Part shown: positions 44,796 to 57,200 of the stretch, piece after piece
How the letters are laid out: each line of letters starts with the position of its first letter
How positions within the stretch are numbered: the first letter of the stretch is position 1
Source of the DNA: Macquaria australasica
Lineage: Eukaryota; Chordata; Actinopteri; Centrarchiformes; Percichthyidae
Assembly (NCBI GenBank): GCA_005408345.1
Contig: SEMN01001275.1
Location: forward strand, 1-64,000
DNA: 64,000 nt
Direction: 5' to 3'
Made by a program: the position numbers and the translations under genes
The notes under the pieces: generated by a model
Database searches by the model: none
Told to the model about the DNA's origin: nothing
What the model saw: the letters and a program-made list of their open reading frames with translations, nothing else

Positions 44796-47243
44796 GTGGG
44801 TGAACCGGCCTGTGGCGTTCAGCGGCCGCCGTTGACCCGAGCTTTACTTATTATTACATCATCATTATTATTGTGAGTCCACGTTCAGGTGGCCGCACCT
44901 CCACACCTGTCCTGCTTCTGTGTGTTTGAGCTCCGGTGAAGCGGCCGCCGTGTTCGCGGTACTCCGCTAGCAGCTAGCAGCTAGCGGAGTACCGCGAACA
45001 CGTGACGGACATGAACGTTTCACTCCGAGTTAATTAACGTGTGACTCGGAGTTAATTAACGTTTCACTCCGAGTTAATTAACGTGTGACTCGGAGCTGAT
45101 AACCGTGTCCGGTGATATAAACTGTGTTGTGGAGCCCGACGTGTCCTGACTGAGCTGCTTTGTTTGCAGGTTGAACCGTCAGATACCATCGAAAATGTCA
45201 AGGCCAAAATCCAGGACAAGGAGGGTGAGTTCGCTTGTTTGGGTCCGTTTCTTGGTGGCAGGAAGCAGAGGTGAAGGTTAATCAGCTGATGATCGATTAA
45301 TCTGGTCAGTTGTCAAAAACAAACGCTTCAAAAATCGGTGGTTTCAGCTTCTTAAAGGTGAGGAGTTTTGGGAAACTAATACAGCCAGTTTTCACTTTTT
45401 AACATAAAACGATTCAATGAGTCTAATCAGCAGATGAATCGATAAAGACATTGATCGTTAGCTGCAGACCCACTCTGATGTTTGATCTTAAAGACCAGCT
45501 TTCTGTCCTCATCACCCCAAATTAAACGTCCTCCCTGTCAATTACCTGATCAGCTCAGTGTGATAATTGATCTTTATAAACTAACAATCAGCTTCAGTCT
45601 GAGTGAAATATTCAACATGTTCTGCTGAATCGTATCAGACACATCTGGCTTCTCTGGAAACGTTGAGCTGCACTAGTTTAAATGAAGGTCTGTGGGTTTG
45701 AACAGTTTGGCATCTATAGTGTGAAACGACTCAAGAACTGGGAATGGTTCAAGTTTTATTAGATGGGATGAAATGGAGCAAAGGACATCGTCAGCGTCTT
45801 ATAGCCACAAGCCACCGGGACGACCAGAAGTGTTTAACTATATTTTACCCCAAAACTCATTAATCACCTTTCCAGCAGTCCCTCACTGAGACCAGTTGTT
45901 TAAGTTATTATATTGAGGTATACGGTTAATATTCGGTGGTGTAACTTGAGTTTTAGTTTACTTAGAGCAGTTTCTAAGCACCTGGAATGTACTAAATGTA
46001 CTAAAATTAGTTCTGGTGTAAAGCTCAACCCGACTCGATGAAACGAGTGGATAGAAATCTTTCGTCGTCTGCAGTCTGGACTGTCAGCTTGTTGAGCTAC
46101 CTGCTCCAGGTGTGGTGTTGACGTGTCGGCCTCTTGTCTGCAGGTATCCCTCCTGATCAGCAGAGGTTGATCTTCGCTGGAAAGCAGCTGGAGGACGGAC
46201 GCACGCTGTCCGACTACAACATCCAGAAGGTGAGCCGAGGGCAGGAAACGGTCCTGATCTTAGACTAGAGGGTTTATCCCTGCTGGATTGTCACCACAGT
46301 TTGTGTTAAAGGTAATTTAATAATCCCTTTGTGATCCTGTGAAACTTAAAAAGCAGCTTCTAAACTCTTTATCAAGTCAGTTCAGCCTGCAGAACACAGG
46401 ATGAAGAAACTCTTACAATGACGAGTTTCTTAAATCAGCTATGATTATCATAATGTCTGAATGACAATATAACGTGTGTTGGCGTCTCTGGTGGTGAACG
46501 ATCAGCTGAATCTTCATGGTGAGTTTCAGCTCCTCGTTTATCTGTTCTGGTTCCTCTCAGAGCGTCTTTCAGAATAAAAGCTGTAAAAAGCCGACTGAAC
46601 GCAGTGGAGCGTTTAGCAGCAGATGTTCATGTTGAGGCTCCTCCTGGCTGGTTTCTGTTAACTGTTTCTTGTCCTCAGGAGTCCACGCTGCACTTGGTGC
46701 TGAGGCTGCGTGGTGGCGCTAAGAAGAGGAAGAAGAAGTCTTACACCACCCCCAAGAAGAACAAGCACAAGAGGAAGAAGGTCAAGCTCGCTGTGCTCAA
46801 GTACTACAAGGTACAAACACTTCAGTCCTTTAAATCTAGTTTATTGGCATTCAGCATCAACGGCAGCTTTATCTTGAGCTGACCGGTAGAACGTAACAAA
46901 TCTGACAAAAGAGAAATAAACCCGCAGTCAGCGGTTTAAATTAAAGTGGACACTAATCTGATCATTTCAGCTCCAATCAACATTATTATTTTTAGATAAG
47001 CTGAGTGGCAGAACTCCGTAGTTGCACCTTGTTTTCTTCTTCCCGAGAGCGTCCAGTGTTGCTGCAGCGGTCTGAACTGTTTTCTGTCTCCAGGTGGACG
47101 AGAACGGCAAAATCCACCGGCTGAGGCGCGAGTGTCCCGCCGACGAGTGCGGCGCGGGCGTCTTCATGGCGAGCCACTTCGACCGTCACTACTGCGGGAA
47201 GTGCTGCCTCACCTACTGCTTCAACAAGCCTGAGGACAAGTAG
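44748..47243 (+). CDS. rps27a: Ubiquitin-ribosomal protein eS31 fusion (RPS27A), complete
   Basis: Five coding exons (44748-44795, 45170-45224, 46144-46229, 46679-46810, 47094-47243) give 471 nt and 156 residues, exactly the family length. Residues 1-76 are ubiquitin, from MQIFVKTLTGKTITLE to the LRLRGG cleavage site. The remaining 80 residues are eS31: a basic linker AKKRKKKSYTTPKKNKHKRK, then a zinc ribbon with Cys121, Cys126, Cys141 and Cys144. After translation, ubiquitin is released by deubiquitinases and eS31 joins the 40S subunit. All splice sites are GT-AG. It lies head-to-head with clhc1. Confidence 0.98.
44949..45002. repeat. rps27a: 54-bp near-perfect palindrome in rps27a intron 1
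   Basis: Arms of 23 bp (44949-44971 and 44980-45002) are exact reverse complements around AGCTAGCA, which is itself self-complementary except for one A-A pair. The core contains three GCTAGC/CTAGCAG-type steps. Confidence 0.93.
45020..45104. repeat. Two tandem 42-bp units with TTAATTAA cores
   Basis: CACTCCGAGTTAATTAACGT then GTGACTCGGAGTTAATTAAC recur twice. Within a unit ACTCCGAGT and ACTCGGAGT also face each other as inverted partners. Confidence 0.8.
45170..45224 (+). CDS. rps27a: rps27a coding exon 2
   Basis: VEPSDTIENVKAKIQDKE plus the first base of Gly35; 55 nt, phase 0 in, 1 out. Confidence 0.97.
46144..46229 (+). CDS. rps27a: rps27a coding exon 3
   Basis: GIPPDQQRLIFAGKQLEDGR then TLSDYNIQK, with Lys48; 86 nt, phase 1 in, 0 out. 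Confidence 0.97.
46679..46810 (+). CDS. rps27a: rps27a coding exon 4
   Basis: ESTLHLVLRLRGG ends ubiquitin with Lys63 at the preceding boundary; then the basic start of eS31 to VLKYYK; 132 nt, phase 0 both ends. Confidence 0.97.
47094..47243 (+). CDS. rps27a: rps27a coding exon 5
   Basis: VDENGKIHRLRRECPADECG through CGKCCLTYCFNKPEDK and TAG; contains the zinc-binding cysteines. Confidence 0.97.
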   Translation: MDENGKIHRLRRECPADECGAGVFMASHFDRHYCGKCCLTYCFNKPEDK

Positions 47244-47266
47244 ACAGGGACGGACTGCCGGGCGCT

Positions 47267-47272
47267 AATAAA
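47267..47272 (+). promoter_or_regulatory. rps27a: rps27a poly(A) signal AATAAA
   Basis: A canonical AATAAA 24 bases after the stop codon, giving a very short 3' UTR as is usual for ribosomal protein genes. Confidence 0.85.
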
Positions 47273-49966
47273 GACAAATGTTTTGACATAAATAAGACTG
47301 CGTGTTTTTACTAAACTGACAGTAAATGTCGGTAAATTATCAATTTACTGGTGATGAGGCATGTTAATTTATCTTGATCTTCTGTCAGGTTGTTGTGACA
47401 CGTTTCTCTCTGGGTTTCCAGGAATTACTGGAGCTGAACTTGTATCAATAGACAGAAAATAATCTGCAACTACACTTTGTCATTGTTCAAAACATGAATG
47501 CTGACGCAATATTCAGTGTTCAACAATAAAGATTGCTGTACACTGAATATTGATAGTTGCTATAAGAAAACATTTTTTAAAGTTACAACACAAGATCATA
47601 TTTTGTTCAAATTTAGATGGAATTGGTTTTATAAAAGTAAATATTGTGCCTGTTCAGCACTTGACACCGTCTCTTGATTTGGATTTAAGTGAAGGATTTG
47701 ATGTAGGATCTTAAATCTGATCGTGTTTTTAATGTTTTCCAGAAAGTGAAATAATGTGCAAACAGGTGACAGACGCTGGGAGTTTGTGTACTAAAATAAG
47801 GTTATTTACTTAAAAATCATTACATTGGACAGACTTATACAGAGTTTCTCATTTCCTTGGTAAACTCGTAAGGCACCGAACCAGATGCTGTACAAAACAC
47901 CAACACAGACATTAAAGATTTACATACAGATTATTCCTACATCGGGGGGGTTCTTGCATATTTATTAGAGAGAAGCACAAAGTTACTGTTTTTAAATATC
48001 TACTGTATGAAGGTTACACACACACAGTTTCAGGTAAATCCTCTCGTCTCAGGTCCAGGGTGTGGTTAGCCTAGCTTAGCACAAAGTGTGGAAGCAGGGG
48101 GAAACTGTTAGCCTAGCTCCGCTGCAGCTAACTGCCGCTAAGACGTTTTTAATTTTACACCTGTTCAACAAACCAGATGAAACGTTCAAACCCGACAGAT
48201 TAGAAGCTGGATTTCTCTCTTTATGCTGCTACGCTAACAGTCCCCCCTGCTTCCAGTGTTAATGCTAAGCTATGCTAACAGTCCCCCCTGCTTCCAGTGT
48301 TAATGCTAAGCTAGGCTAACCACATTCTGGACCGACTTCCCAAATATTCTTAATGAGAACCGTTTGTCCCAAAAAGCAACAACTTCTTGATTTTATGCTG
48401 CAGAAAGAAGAAACTGGATGTTATTTTTGGAACAAATGAATCTCAAACAGGACGCTCAGTTTAACTTGTAGAAACGTCACAAATCACCTGATTGGACAGG
48501 TGAACCCTCAGTGGGAGGAGCCAAAGAGCGACGTCATCTTTTTAAATCATATTTGCGTCACTGGGACTGAAAACTAGTTTGTTTCATTGATCTGAAGCCG
48601 AGATGTGGAGTGAAAGTATTGAGTGACGTGTGAATCATATTAATGTTATTGATCAGCAGCACCTGAAGCTGCAGAGCCGATTATGATCATTAACGTGTTA
48701 TTAGTTTCATACACATTTGCATTGTATATTTGTATTTTTTAAGTATTTTAAAGCAAACATTTGTTACAGGTGAAGTATTTTTTTATTGTGAAATAAATTA
48801 TATTTAGGAATGTTTTGTTCCTCAGTGAGGCAGCAGGAAGTGATTTCTTTGAACTTTGTTAAAGTTCCAAATATTTCTATTTTAAATGAAGAAGAGCTGC
48901 ATAAACTAAGAATTTACATACAGAATTTAAAAATGCTCAGACGTATTACGTTACTGTACAACGCAAAATAAAGACTGATTTCTAGTTTTGATCGTGGTTC
49001 CGATTTCTTCCTGGTCGTTTGTTTTTAACTGTAATTCAACTTTCTGTCCTGCTCTGATCTAAATGACTGTTCTGTCTTTGACCTCGTTTTATTTCACATT
49101 AGCATCAGACACGTTCATTGATAACCAATAATTAGAGGCAGTAATCGGTGTTTGAAGAAATAAGAAATTAAAAGAAAAGTTATCCATGTCTTTAAATGTG
49201 ATATTTTCTAATCCCAGAAAATATTCAACTAATCAGTGAGATGATTAGTGAGCATTATTATTTATTATTATTAGTTTATAACACTGTTATATTATCAGTT
49301 TGGGCTGACGCATTAAATACCTACAGAACAGAAGCCCACAGCTGCAGTATCAAGCAGCACAACATGAAATGACTCAAGTACTCTAGAGGTACTTGTATAC
49401 AGTACTGAGTAAATACACTTAGACTGAATTTCATTTTCTCTTCATTATTCAGTTATTTTCTTTAATTTGTTGATTTGAATCAAGCTGCTAACACATTTTT
49501 AATTACTAACTCTTACTTTGCTCGTTAGTTTTTATTCATTAGCCATTGATTGGTCTATAGGGCTGCAAGCTGAGTGCACTGTAAGAGCGCCCTCTGCTGG
49601 ACCGCAAGGCAAACTACTTCAAACGCTTCAGACAGTAAATGTGGAGTTATTGAATTACAGTCTGGCAGTGAGCTTGAATTGGAGCGCTGCCTTCAGAAAA
49701 CATGTGACTGGTTACATTTATATCTTTTTCTATTCGCCTGCAACAGGACACGTTTTCTGAGAAGTTGTGGAAAGTTGGATTCTTCCATCATTTGTTGACG
49801 TCAAGTCATTTCTTTCCTGTTTTAAGTGACCCGTGTCATGAAGTGACGCCTCGACATCCTGCTATTGTTGTTCTATTATTGTGAACTTTATTCTCTACAC
49901 CTGTACTTTTATCCTGTATTTATCTATTGTTACTCTCCTTTATCTTCTGTTACAGCACAGATACAT

Positions 49967-50024
<58 letters not shown>

Positions 50025-51085
50025 TCCCAGTAAAAAGAGGCAGCATTAATGGAAACTGATGCCGCCTCATGCGGAGCCAACAGGACTATTTCTTTCTATT
50101 TGCTTTGATATTTCTGTGGCAGCAGAGGAAGTGACGCTCATTATGGACTTTTCTTTCTTCTTATTGGCTCGCAGACCTGAACTGAGATCTGCAGTTCTTG
50201 TTCAGAGTTGGCTCTTTGATCCTTTGGCTCCGCCCACCGAGGTTTAACTCAACCAATGAGATTTATTTCTGCTAGCAGAGCAGATCCACCTCTTTATAAC
50301 TGACGTACCAACAAACAGCCACAGACAGACATGAACCAGGACGCAGACAGACAGACAGACAGACAGACAGGACGGGAGACGTCTCTGTGGTGACTCCATT
50401 GTCTCCCGTAAACATCTCTGAGGACTCGGCTGGACGTCAACACCGCTGCAGCTTAGTGTTCTGCTTTTTAAATCCTCTCGTGAGTCGGCACGGCATCTAA
50501 CGATAACAGTTATGTACACATCAAAGTTCACATATTATAACAGTACCTTATCTTTTATAGTTAACTCTACTTTCAGAGCGGAGATATATTTCAATATGGC
50601 AGGAGAAGTCAGTCCTGAAGAGAAAATAACAACTAAATAAATTGGCATTTTTAGCATTTTGAAACAGGCAGCAGTGGAGGAAGGCCGGGGGGGCGAGGGG
50701 GGGGGGTCCTTAACAAAAACAAAAAGAAGTTTCAAACTTTTCTCAGTTCATTCACAACGAGCCCCCCCCCCCAGGAAGTCGTCATCAAAATTCTGTCAAT
50801 TGTCTTGTTTGGCTTTCACAGAAAGCGTCAAACTGTCTCGCTCCCTTTGAGCCGCTGGGCAGAGGAAGAGGAGGAAGAGGAGGAGGAGGAGACGCACAGT
50901 TCAGCCCTGAGACGGGTCCTTTTTTAATCTCCCAACTTCTCCTCCTCTTCCTCCTCCTGATGAAGGCTGATGTACTGAGCCTGGGGAGGCCGGTCCGGTC
51001 TGATCCGGTCCAGGTCAGGTTGAGTGTGTTCTGGGTTCAGGTGAATCCGGCGGCGGTGGGACGAGGAGGATGAGGATGAGGGCGG
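47273..51085. other. Intergenic region between rps27a and the BMP receptor gene
   Basis: About 3.8 kb with no supportable gene; mammals have MTIF2 next to RPS27A but no trace was seen. It holds a tandem pair of a GTTAATGCTAAGCTA-containing unit (about 48235-48320), a related GCTAGC-rich block at 48060-48120, a (TG)n run at 49968-50021, a TTTATT (AATAAA on the minus strand) at 50262-50267, and G- and C-homopolymers near 50690-50770. The segment next to 51085 should be the receptor 3' UTR. Confidence 0.7.
49968..50021. repeat. (TG)n microsatellite
   Basis: About 26 uninterrupted TG units. Confidence 0.95.
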
Positions 51086-51211
51086 TCAGATCTTGATGTC
51101 CTGGGACTCCACCATCTTGGCGAGCGTCTTCTTGACTCTGAGGATGGTGAGGCGGGAGGCGGGGTTATGGGCCCAGCACTCCGACATCAGCTTCAACATG
51201 GCCCGAAGGCA
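51086..51211 (-). CDS. bmpr1a: bmpr1a last exon
   Basis: 126 nt to TGA at 51088-51086. Encodes CLRAMLKLMSECWAHNPASR then LTILRVKKTLAKMVESQDIK and I. VESQ marks the BMPR1A side of the family (BMPR1B has SESQ). Confidence 0.95.
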   Translation of the reverse strand, partial: CLRAMLKLMSECWAHNPASRLTILRVKKTLAKMVESQDIKI

Positions 51212-54200
51212 CTGCGGAAACACCAACAACACACACACCGTTAGACAGACGCTCAGAGCGCCGGAGGTCGTCTGTGACAACAGCTCTGAAAAGTTCATCC
51301 CATTCAAGGCCCACAGCTGAAAAGCTGCTCTGGATAACTGGTTCATTTCCTGTCAAATAAACCTCACGACGACGACTGAGGCTGCAGCTGTGAGCTGAAT
51401 GCTCACATGCTGACGTTCACCATCTCACGTCCCAAATCACACTTACACACTCAAACTTAGTTTTTTGAGTGCATAAGTGCGTTCACACCGACAGAGTAAA
51501 ACACAGTGGACTATGAGGACCCAGATGGTGTTTAACTCATGACGGTCAGAAAGTTGAATGAGGAGCGCTGCACACTTCTCACCCTCAACGGTCGCCATCT
51601 TGGCCATTCAGCGGAAGGGGAGGAGCACCAACGTATGAAAATGGCGGCCACGGTTGCGATTGTTACGGCTAAAAGTAAAAGATGTTCATTTTTCATTCAT
51701 TTTTAATATAATTAAATTGAAGTCAAGTGAGCAAATGTGCTGACAGATATTTTCGGCGTGCGGCAGTCGTGGTAAATGTTGGTGATAAAGCTCCGCCTGC
51801 TGCAATCCGCCATTAAAAAGAAGAAGAAGAAGACTTGGTCAAAGGTTGCGATCATCATTTCCGGTAAGCGCACAACAGCAGTATTCAATCTGAGACGACA
51901 CTACCCTGTCAAAATGAACGCACTACACAAGTCGGTACACAGTGTACGAAGTGTACTGCGTGTCAGCGTACTGACGGGAGGACGAGATCTGAGACGCAGC
52001 ACTAGTTTAGCCTGTTAGCATGTTAGCGTTTAGCTCAAAGCACCACCACAGAAGAAGAAGAGAGAAATCAGTGTCTCGAGTCAGTGTGGAGTCTCACCTC
52101 GTCGCTGTTCCAGCGGTTGGACACTGTGGGCCGCAGTCCTTTAACACAGACCACCTCCAGCAAGTCCTCATAGGAGGGGTCAGAGGGCACCATCTCGTAG
52201 TAGGGCAGCTGGTAGTCCTCCACAATACCTGAGCAGAGACAGAACCACAGACACGGACTCACCTGAGTTACTGTTTCTGTGCAGAACAATCTAAAGGTCA
52301 AGTTTAGAAAGTGTACCAGAGGAAAACTACACAGGTGTATTTTCCTTCGTCGATTCATCACCGAACTGTTCGGTCGATAAAACGTCCGGTTTGACATCAT
52401 CACGTCTTGGTTTAATAAGACAAACTTCAGAAAGAAACGGTCACATTTTAGAGGGTGAAACAGCTCATTTCTGTTTGAAACATCACTGAAATGATTAACG
52501 TATCAAAAACAGCTGCTGCTGACTTTTCTGTTGATCGACGAATCGTCTCAGCAGTGTCGAGCTGTCGTTCCTTTTCTGGCAGCTGCCTTGATTTTATACA
52601 AATATTTGAATATAAAGATCCACCTAAGGTTTGAATATTATTTTGCTAAAGATGTAAATAGATGTGATTATTCAAAAATATGAATCAGTGAAGCTGAACG
52701 GTGTGAAGTAACACGTTCTCACCAGCAGGCGGAGCCACTTCATTTAACTATAAAACTAAGTGGACTTCTGCTCTGTGCTGATCTCACTAGACAGGAAACA
52801 GCTGAGCGTTACTCAGAAATATTAAACCACTGAACGTCTTCACTGGCCAATCAGAGCAGAGCGTTAAACCCTTGAATAACTGATATAACGACTCAGCTGA
52901 CTCACCCATGATGCCTTGCTCCTTCTGATGTTTTAAACCCTCCCAACACCACAGCCTGATGACAACAGTATCCCACAATTAACTGGGAGTCACCAGGATA
53001 ATCAACTGGAGAGCAGTACCTCTTCATCAACAACAAACGCTTTAAGTTTGTTTGAGTGGATTATAAACTGGATGGTATTTAACACTAAAGATTATTTTCT
53101 TTATTGATTCATCTGCTGATTATTTTCTCAATTAGAGCTGCAGCAATTAGTTAATTAACTGATTAATCAAGGACAGAAAAATAAAAAAAAGTTTCAGTAA
53201 TTTTTCAAGCAAAAATGATAAATGATCTCTTTCAGCTTCTTAAAAGTGACGATTTGATGCTTTTCTTTGTCATATGTGACAGTAAAATTAAAATTCAGCT
53301 TTAAAAATGTAGTTTTTGCAGAAGCAGTCTGACTTTTAAATAGACGCTGCATGTTGTTGTTCAATGAAACAATGAAAACAACTTCTCAGAGGCTTAAACA
53401 TATTCAATCTCCTGTTAAATACGACAAAGAAAAACAGAAAATCGTCACATTCGAGGAGCTGGAACCAGAAAACTTTCAGTGTTTGTGCTTCAAAAAGGAC
53501 TGAAACGATTTTCTGTCTATCGACTAATCAATTAATACACCAATCGTTGCAGCTCTACATTAAATATAGTAAAGATCAGAAATGTTTAATTGTGTTTATT
53601 TTCCTCCTGAACTAAAACATGTGGACAGTGGCCACTTTATTAGGAACACCTGTACAGTCTAATGCAGCTCATAGAGGAGTTAATTAAATTATATGGTGTG
53701 TGTGTACCTCCGGTGACGCAGCGGCGGGCCATCTCCCAGATGACGAGGCCGTAGCTGTACATGTCGGCCATGATGTAGGCCTGGAAGTGGTTCTTGTTGA
53801 GGCTCTCGTCCAGGACCTCGGGGGCCATGTAGCGCCTCGTCCCCACCCGGGTGCTCAGGGGGACGTCCACCTCGTTAGTGTCGCTACGGCAACACAAACG
53901 AGAGCGTTGTCAGTCAGTACACAGTGAATTCATGTTCAAAAAATATCAAGAATAAATTCCATTAAACTAGATTTTAAAAAATGAGCCCCAGAAAAACTTT
54001 TGGAGAAATCTGACGGGAATCTTTGGGAGAATTTTGTTTTGGGAAATTGTTCTGGATCAGAGTCACTGCTGTCCAACAGAATGCTTTACAAGAAGTCATA
54101 AAAACACACAGAAACCATATTAAACAAGTCAACCAATTTATCAATCTATTAATCAATTCCACAAAGACAAATCAAACGTGTGATTTTAAAAACCAGGTGA

Positions 54201-57200
54201 GTAGTTTGACCCTTTTTATAGATACCATGTATTAGTTTCTCTCCAGGTTTAATATACAAACAACAACAGGACGAACTTCACAGGTTACACACATTATGAT
54301 TTCACATGAAAAACTAAAAACGCAACACGTGCTGCAGAAGAACAACGTTCAACAACAGAACATGAATAATAAAAGTGAATTTAAAGCGACGTGCCTGTTG
54401 AACTTGACGGCGAGGCCGAGGTCGGCGATGCAGCAGGTGCCGTTCTTCTTGATCAGGATGTTCTTGCTCTTGAGATCTCGGTGGGCGATGGCCGGTTTGC
54501 CCTGGGTGCCGTAGATCTCGGTGTGCAGGTGACAGAGGCCGCAGGCGGCCGAGTACGCCATCCGCAGCAGAGTCTGCGTGTCCAGCGTGGTCAGACGCAG
54601 GAAGTCGTACAGAGAGCCGTTCTCGTGGTAGTCGGTGATGAGGAAGAGCTGTGTGAAGGCGCCGGTGCCTTTGATGTCGGCTGCGATGAAGCCTGCAGGA
54701 GGGAGAGACAGATGAGTGACGGGCCGGAGCTCCACTGATGAGGAAAACATTTAGAAAACCTTCAAGAAACGTCACATTCAAACACTCAGTTCATCGTTAA
54801 AAGACAAGATCATCGTCACCTTCAACACTTAAAATAAAGTGTGAGAATAAAGAAGCTGAACAGTTTCAGTTCATCAACTACAGATCAGGTTTACTATGAT
54901 TTATAATGATTACTTTCATTATCCATTAATCGTTTAGTCTATTAAATGTCAAAAAATTGTGAAAAAGTCTCATCACAGTTTCCCAAAGTGACGTCTTCAA
55001 ACTGCTTCTTTTGTCCGACTCTTCATTTACTGTCAGAAATGACAAAGAAAAGCAGCAAATCCTCACATTTAAGAAGCTGGAAGCAGAAAATGTTTGACTG
55101 AAATGATTAATCGATAATAAATAGTTGGCAATTAACTCTCATTTGATCGACTAATCGCTGCAGCTGTATTTAGTGCACACCTCCGCACTGAGCCACAGCT
55201 GGTCTCTTATGGACTAAAACGGTGGACCAACCTGAACATAAATATCTTCTACACAGGTCTTTTATATAATAATCCTGCTTTTAAAGGCATCTGTATGCTG
55301 GCTTTTATTGAATCTTAATGAAAGTTTATTCATATTTACTTTCTACTGTTTAACTGTATTTTAAGGTTCTGTTTGCCACCCTTTTATTTATTTGTTTAAA
55401 GGTTTTTTTTTTATGTATACAATTTGATATAAAGCATCTTAGGCTGCACTGTATGTATGAACGTTATTATTATTATTATGGCAGCACACATTCCCAAATG
55501 GTCAGCAAAGATGGTTTTAGATTTTCTGAATTATTTTCCTACAGCTCCATTTATTGGTTTCCATTCATTTCTGTAAAGCATGAAAATCAAAAGGACACAC
55601 ACACACACCTGGTTCTCGTCTCTAACTGACTCAGTGTGTCTTCAGTAGATCAGAGCAGCAGTCTGTCTGCCTGTCTGTCATCGTTGTCGCGTCTCATCAG
55701 TCTGACAGACGACAGGCGACGCTCGCTGCCATTAGTTTAAATCATCAACCAAATTAAAAATCAATTGAGGTATTGATCGCTCCTGGAGTCCTGCAGTCTT
55801 CGGGCTCAGCTGCTCTGAGCTCACAGCTGTCTGTCTTTCAAAGACTTTCTCCTCCCGTCCCTCCACTACAGCTCGACGGGAAAACAGGCAGGGATTCATA
55901 CTAAAAGGAAATGACTGGTCGAACTGCTGACGCCTCATATCAACGTCAGAATAAACGTTTGCAGAGAATGAGGACTGTGGATGTTGTCCACCGTCTCTTA
56001 CACTGACAGGAAGAGAACTCTTAATGTCCAGCATGAACAGCAGCAAAAACCTGGTTCAGTGTTCATGTGGACACCTGCATACTGTTTTAGGACAGACAAA
56101 CAATTCTGAACCGGTCCTTTACTGTCCAGGCAACAGAATCTGAATATCATACTACTACTACTACTAATAATAATAATATTGGCCTGAATAAAAGACAACA
56201 TTTGTTTCCTGGAAGTTATGTTTGTAAAAGTGGGCGTTGTCTTATATTTGAGGACTGGACAAGTACGTGTTCACATCATCAGATCATCTGTTTGAATGGA
56301 GAGAGTAGCGCTGTGACACCGCACAGAGAGTGATGCTTTATGGGTTGTTGTTAGACTGGTCAGTGTCCTGAAGTCATCCAACTCTAACTCTGAGCTTCAG
56401 AGACTCAAGATACATGTCCTTCATATGATTACTCAACTTTGAATGAGTTATGAAAGCTGCATGGCTGATGTTTTCATTCATTAGATGTCCAACAATCCTC
56501 TTGTAAACAGACTCAGTCATGTGTGGTGTGTCACATGTTCCTGTTTTCTTTTTCCTATATGTGGAATATAATGGGACAGACATGTCACTGTCGCAGGAGA
56601 ATAACAGTCCCACACCGGTGCACACAGAAGGGGCGGGGCATTATCTACTGAAGATCAGGGCCGTAAGAACTGTTTAAAGCCGAAATGTTAGTGTGATTAA
56701 TAAATTGTAAACTTAAACTTCCCACGCATCTGAGACAGTTGGATGAGCGAATATCTCCTTGAATAAAATGTTTTCACATTGACGTCAGAAAACGCTTCGA
56801 GGTGAGGACTCTCTTCTTCATGGATTTAAACTATAACAGAACTAGTGTGAAAGTGTTTCATATCTTCAGAAAGTCTTACAGCCAATACGGTAACAAATAT
56901 AATTTATAAAGTCCAAAGAGATGTTTTCAGTCCACTAATGTCATCTGACCAGCAGGGACTCGTTTACAAAAACTACCTGTTTGGTATTTTGACTTGAATT
57001 TACTTGAACTTTTCTAACAGCTTTTAAAGGGCCTGCTGTGAGGGAAGTGAGAGCTGGATGCGGTACGTACCCAGGATGTTTTCGTGTCTCATCAGGACTG
57101 TCTGGTAGATCTCCGTCTCTCTGAACCAGCTGCCTTCCTCTCGGGTGAAGAAGACTTTGACGGCCACCTTCTCTCCCCTCCAGCGGCCCAGCCACACCTC

